Shown one piece after another: positions 5,212-7,343 of a stretch of 7,343 nucleotides of DNA. Source of the DNA: Burkholderiales bacterium (lineage in GTDB: Bacteria; Pseudomonadota; Gammaproteobacteria; Burkholderiales; Ga0077523); the NCBI GenBank assembly GCA_025459035.1, contig JALORJ010000124.1, forward strand, positions 1-7,343. The letters run 5' to 3'. A program made the position numbers and the translations under genes. Within the stretch, counting starts at the first letter, position 1, and the number at the start of each line of letters is the position of its first letter. Below the pieces are notes generated by a model. It was not told the origin of the DNA, did no database searches, and saw only the letters and a list, made by a program, of their open reading frames with translations.

Positions 5212-6975
5212 TCAACCCGCGGGCGGGCGCTCCAGCGCCGCGATGCGCGCCGACGTCTCGGTGACCAGGCCGCCGATCTCGCGCGCCGCCTGCGCCGAGC
5301 GCTCCGCGAGGTTGCGTACCTCGTCGGCCACCACCGCGAAGCCGCGACCCGCCTCGCCGGCACGCGCGGCCTCGATCGCGGCATTGAGCGCCAGCAGGTT
5401 GGTCTGCGCCGCGATCGAGTCGATGGTGCCGACGATGCTGCCGATGCGCTGGCTCACCGCGAGGACTTCGCCCATCGCCTCGTTGCGCGAGGCCTCCGAG
5501 CGCCGGATCGCCGACATGTCGCTCGCGTACATGAAGTACTTCGAGATGCGCTTGTCGACGCCGAGGATCGGCGTGAACGTGGCCGACAGCGACAGCGCGG
5601 TCCCGTCGGCCCGCGGCAGTTCCGACACGGTCTGCACGGTCTCCCCCTCGCCGAGGCGGCGTCGCTGGTCCGCCGACATCATCGGCGCGAGGTGGTCCTT
5701 GGCCTCGGCGACCCAGCGTGCCAGCCACTCGCGATCGCGGCCGAGCAGCGACAGCAGCAGTGCGTTGGCGTCGACCAGCCGACCGTCGGTGTCGAACTGC
5801 GCGATCGCGGTGAAGCTGCCGATCGCCTCGATCTGGCGACCGAACTCGAGCGAGCGCGCCTTGGTCTCGTCGACGTTGGCCTGGATCGAGATGAACTTGT
5901 CGAGCTTGCCGCTCGCGTCGAAGACGGGGTGGACCGCCAGCGAGATCCAGTACGGCCGTCCGGTCGACGTGTAGTTGAGGATCTCCTCGTAGAACGGCTG
6001 GCGCGCCTTCAGTCGCTCGCGGATACGCGCCACGGTGGCGGGGTCGGTGTGCTCGCCCTGCAGCACGTGACCCGGCTTGCGCCCGAGCACCTGCTCGCGG
6101 CTGTAGCCGCTCAGGCGGGTGAAGCCGGGGTTGACGTACTCGATCAGGCCGTCCGGGTTGGTGATGATCACCGAGTTGTCGGTCTCGTCGGCCACCAGGG
6201 AAAGCAGGCGGAACTGCTCGCGCTGCTCGACCTCGCGGGTCACGTCCTTGACGAACGCGGTGTAGACGAGCCGTCCGTCCAGACGGATCTTCGACAGCGA
6301 CAGGCTGCCCCACAGCTTGCGGCCGTCCTTGCGCTCGATCGACACCTCGCGGGTCGTGCCGACGATCTTGTCGACACCGATGCGGCGATTGGCGTTGACG
6401 TAGCCGTCGTGCATCGGCTGCATGTACTTCGGCACGAGCATCTTCACGTTCTGCCCGAGCACCTCGTCGCGCGCGTAGCCCCACAGGTGCTCGGCGGCGG
6501 CATTGAAGAACGTGACGTTGTTGCTCTCGTCGATCGACACCACCGCGTCGATCGCCTGCTCGAGGGTCTGGTTGATCGCCTCGCGAACGTTGCGCTCGAC
6601 GGTCACCTCGCGCACGAACGCGGTGTAGCCCGAGGCGCCGCCGTCCCCCACCTTCGACAGCGACAGCGACACCCAGATGCGCTTGCCGTCCTTGCGCTCG
6701 AGTTCCACCTCGCGGCTGGTGCCGACGATCCGGTTCTCGCCGGTGCGCCGGTGGTGATCGATCATCCCGTCGTGCATCGGGCGGATCTCGGCCGGCACGA
6801 GCATCTTCACGTTGCGTCCGACGACCTCGGCGCGGCTCCACCCCCACAGGCGCTCGGCCGCCGCGTTGAAGAACGTGATGTCGTTCTTCGCGTCGATCGA
6901 CACGATCGCGATGATCGAGTCTTCCATCGCCTGCATCTGGGCCTTCGAGCGACCCCACTTCAGCCAGCGGAACAT
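5212..6975 (-). CDS. Soluble multi-PAS methyl-accepting chemotaxis-like protein
   Basis: The 587-residue product has four PAS-type sensor domains followed by a chemoreceptor signalling tip. PAS1 (about 16-128) and PAS2 (about 138-250) are near copies, both containing FFNAAAE, NVKMLVP and ERKDG. PAS3 (about 259-380) has NPGFTRLSGYSREQVLGRKP and LQGEHTDP, like LOV domains, but has no photoactive cysteine; the whole protein has none. PAS4 (about 383-490) is diverged. The tip IDSIAAQTNLLALNAAIEAA, RAGEAGRGFAVVADEVRNLA and ERSAQAAREI (518-567) matches the CheA/CheW-contact region of Tsr, with E535 and R538 corresponding to Tsr E385 and R388. No transmembrane segment or signal peptide is seen, so it is cytoplasmic. 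The signalling part is only about 90 residues and lacks a CheR pentapeptide. The architecture recalls BdlA- or Aer-type redox or energy sensors, but the ligand (FAD, heme or other) cannot be read from sequence. GAGGG 7 nt upstream supports the start. It converges on flgL. Confidence 0.93.
   Translation of the reverse strand: MFRWLKWGRSKAQMQAMEDSIIAIVSIDAKNDITFFNAAAERLWGWSRAEVVGRNVKMLVPAEIRPMHDGMIDHHRRTGENRIVGTSREVELERKDGKRIWVSLSLSKVGDGGASGYTAFVREVTVERNVREAINQTLEQAIDAVVSIDESNNVTFFNAAAEHLWGYARDEVLGQNVKMLVPKYMQPMHDGYVNANRRIGVDKIVGTTREVSIERKDGRKLWGSLSLSKIRLDGRLVYTAFVKDVTREVEQREQFRLLSLVADETDNSVIITNPDGLIEYVNPGFTRLSGYSREQVLGRKPGHVLQGEHTDPATVARIRERLKARQPFYEEILNYTSTGRPYWISLAVHPVFDASGKLDKFISIQANVDETKARSLEFGRQIEAIGSFTAIAQFDTDGRLVDANALLLSLLGRDREWLARWVAEAKDHLAPMMSADQRRRLGEGETVQTVSELPRADGTALSLSATFTPILGVDKRISKYFMYASDMSAIRRSEASRNEAMGEVLAVSQRIGSIVGTIDSIAAQTNLLALNAAIEAARAGEAGRGFAVVADEVRNLAERSAQAAREIGGLVTETSARIAALERPPAG
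6238..6906 (-). repeat. Tandem duplication encoding PAS1 and PAS2 (363-bp period)
   Basis: Residues 24-125 (DNA 6601-6906) and 145-246 (DNA 6238-6543) of the chemoreceptor align without any gap at a constant offset of 121 residues. By hand count about 60% of positions are identical. Matching blocks include SID, TFFNAAAE, LWG, NVKMLVP, PMHDG, IVGT, REV, ERKDG, SLSLSK and YTAFV. The DNA is also similar, for example around gtccttgcgctcga in both copies. This is an internal domain duplication, not a mobile repeat. Confidence 0.85.
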
Positions 6976-6982
6976 GCGGATG

Positions 6983-6987
6983 CCCTC
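6983..6987 (-). promoter_or_regulatory. Ribosome binding site of the PAS chemoreceptor gene
   Basis: Read on the minus strand, GAGGG lies 7 nt before the ATG at 6975-6973. It is the best Shine-Dalgarno at a normal distance and supports this start over internal methionines at residues 14 and 17. Confidence 0.6.
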
Positions 6988-7013
6988 ATCATGAAGGCGC
7001 GCTTGTTACCAGA

Positions 7014-7035
7014 TTTCCTGCCTCCTGACAGGAAA
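7014..7035 (-). other. Hairpin with AGGAGG in its loop, in the chemoreceptor leader
   Basis: TTTCCTG and CAGGAAA form a perfect 7-bp stem around an 8-nt loop. Read on the minus strand the loop is TCAGGAGG and contains a perfect AGGAGG. That motif is about 46 nt from the chemoreceptor ATG, too far to serve it, and no run of T follows the stem, so it is not a typical terminator for serB. It might be a leader structure or a protein-binding site; function is unknown. Confidence 0.45.
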
Positions 7036-7057
7036 CATTCCTACTGAAATCAATAAG

Positions 7058-7075
7058 TTACACTTCGAACTGTCA
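7058..7075. promoter_or_regulatory. Operator-like imperfect palindrome just downstream of serB
   Basis: The 18-bp sequence TTACACTTCGAACTGTCA has two-fold symmetry with 7 of 9 base pairs matching around a central TTCGAA. It is flanked by a second inverted pair, TGAAAT (7045-7050) and ATTTCA (7075-7080), which reaches into the serB stop codon. The size and symmetry resemble a dimeric regulator site, but no known consensus is recognised and chance is not excluded. Confidence 0.3.
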
Positions 7076-7077
7076 TT

Positions 7078-7343
7078 TCATCCGAACAGCGTGACGACGG
7101 CGTCGAGGCCGCTGTGATCGAGACATGCGGTCGCCGCCGCCCGCAGCACCGGCTTGCCGCGGAAGGCGACCCCCACCGTGGCGGCCTCGAGCATGAAGCG
7201 GTCGTTCGCGCCGTCGCCGATCGCGATGGTTCCCTGCCGCGTGACGGGCAGCGTGGCGCGCACGCGCGACAGGTGGCCCGCCTTCGCCGGGCCGTCGAGG
7301 ATGTCGCCCAGCAGGCGACCGGTCAGATGCCCGTCGACGATCT
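7078..7343 (-). CDS. serB: Phosphoserine phosphatase SerB, C-terminal part (5' end outside window)
   Basis: SerB removes phosphate from O-phosphoserine, the last step of serine biosynthesis, and belongs to the HAD superfamily. The open frame comes in from the right edge and gives about 88 residues. Visible are HLTGRLLGDILDGPAKAGHL, equivalent to the E. coli LTG...GDIVDA..KA segment including the conserved HAD lysine, and then TIAIGDGANDRFMLEAATVG, the magnesium-binding motif IV. The end, KPVLRAAATACLDHSGLDAV, is also typical. The DxDxT nucleophile motif lies outside the window. Residue order after GDGAND is RFM, where E. coli has LPM, a small deviation beside an intact metal site. The GTG at 7263 is internal, since homology continues upstream of it. 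Serine synthesis has no evident link to the neighbouring motility genes. Confidence 0.95.
   Translation of the reverse strand, partial: IVDGHLTGRLLGDILDGPAKAGHLSRVRATLPVTRQGTIAIGDGANDRFMLEAATVGVAFRGKPVLRAAATACLDHSGLDAVVTLFG

Larger units (their letters stand above)
6976..7077 (-). promoter_or_regulatory. AT-richer leader/promoter region upstream of the PAS chemoreceptor
   Basis: This 102-bp gap separates serB from the chemoreceptor gene, both on the minus strand. The part from about 7005 to 7077 is clearly AT-richer than the rest of the window, as expected for a promoter. On the minus strand TGACAG, TAACTT and TTGATT elements are visible, but no pair gives a convincing sigma-70, sigma-28 or sigma-54 promoter at standard spacing. 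It contains a hairpin and a palindrome that are listed separately. A promoter here is inferred from composition and layout. Confidence 0.4.

Noticed and set aside
3717..5384. A 555-codon minus-strand frame opposite flgL
   Set aside because: Arg-rich antisense shadow. flgL on the plus strand is unambiguous over the same bases.
4508..5974. A 488-codon plus-strand frame spanning the end of flgL and the start of the convergent region
   Set aside because: It crosses two well-supported genes in the wrong phase or strand, and its composition is that of an out-of-frame translation.
5096..6958. A 620-codon minus-strand frame overlapping the chemoreceptor gene in another phase
   Set aside because: It is rich in Arg, Gly and Ala with no recognisable domain, and it is a frame-shifted shadow of the real gene. 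It also runs into the end of flgL.
7021..7026. AGGAGG on the minus strand as the ribosome site of a tiny CTG-started leader peptide of 7 codons
   Set aside because: A CTG start and so few codons cannot be supported from sequence. It is kept only as a remark on the leader structure.
5692..7047. A 451-codon open frame on the plus strand opposite the chemoreceptor gene
   Set aside because: Its product is a low-complexity Arg/Asp/Val/Leu/His sequence typical of antisense frames in GC-rich DNA. The minus strand encodes clear PAS and chemoreceptor domains over the same stretch.

Overview
The window is a piece of a high-GC chromosome from a motile Gram-negative bacterium, most likely a beta- or gammaproteobacterium. 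The evidence is the presence of L-ring and P-ring genes (an outer membrane must exist), the classical gene order flgH-flgI-flgJ-flgK-flgL, and FlgL and FlgI protein sequences of proteobacterial type. Lineage below that level cannot be fixed from this sequence alone. Nothing in the window looks like a mobile element, CRISPR array, tRNA or rRNA.

Left part (1-5147, plus strand): the distal end of a flagellar rod, ring and hook operon. It begins inside flgH (L-ring lipoprotein) and continues with complete flgI (P-ring), a short flgJ that has only the rod-binding domain, flgK (first hook-filament junction protein, HAP1) and flgL (second junction protein, HAP3). FlgH and FlgI form the outer-membrane and periplasmic bushing for the rod, FlgJ helps cap and build the rod, and FlgK and FlgL adapt the hook to the filament. 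flgI and flgJ are packed tightly. A possible sigma-28 promoter at the 3' end of flgJ, followed by a small hairpin, could let flgKL be expressed separately as late genes.

Middle (5148-5211): a short, very GC-rich gap between convergent genes, with no clear T-tract terminator.

Right part (5212-7343, minus strand): a soluble chemoreceptor-like protein with four PAS domains and a strikingly short methyl-accepting signalling tip. Its first two PAS domains are a recent-looking tandem duplication with a gap-free 121-residue (363-bp) period. Upstream of it lies a visibly AT-richer 102-bp leader with a hairpin and an operator-like palindrome. The window ends inside the C-terminal part of serB (phosphoserine phosphatase), which is on the same strand.

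Most of the window is ordinary and well understood. No clearly undescribed system was found. The points most worth a second look are the muramidase-less FlgJ, the architecture of the PAS chemoreceptor and its leader, and a beta-module shared between FlgK and FlgL.
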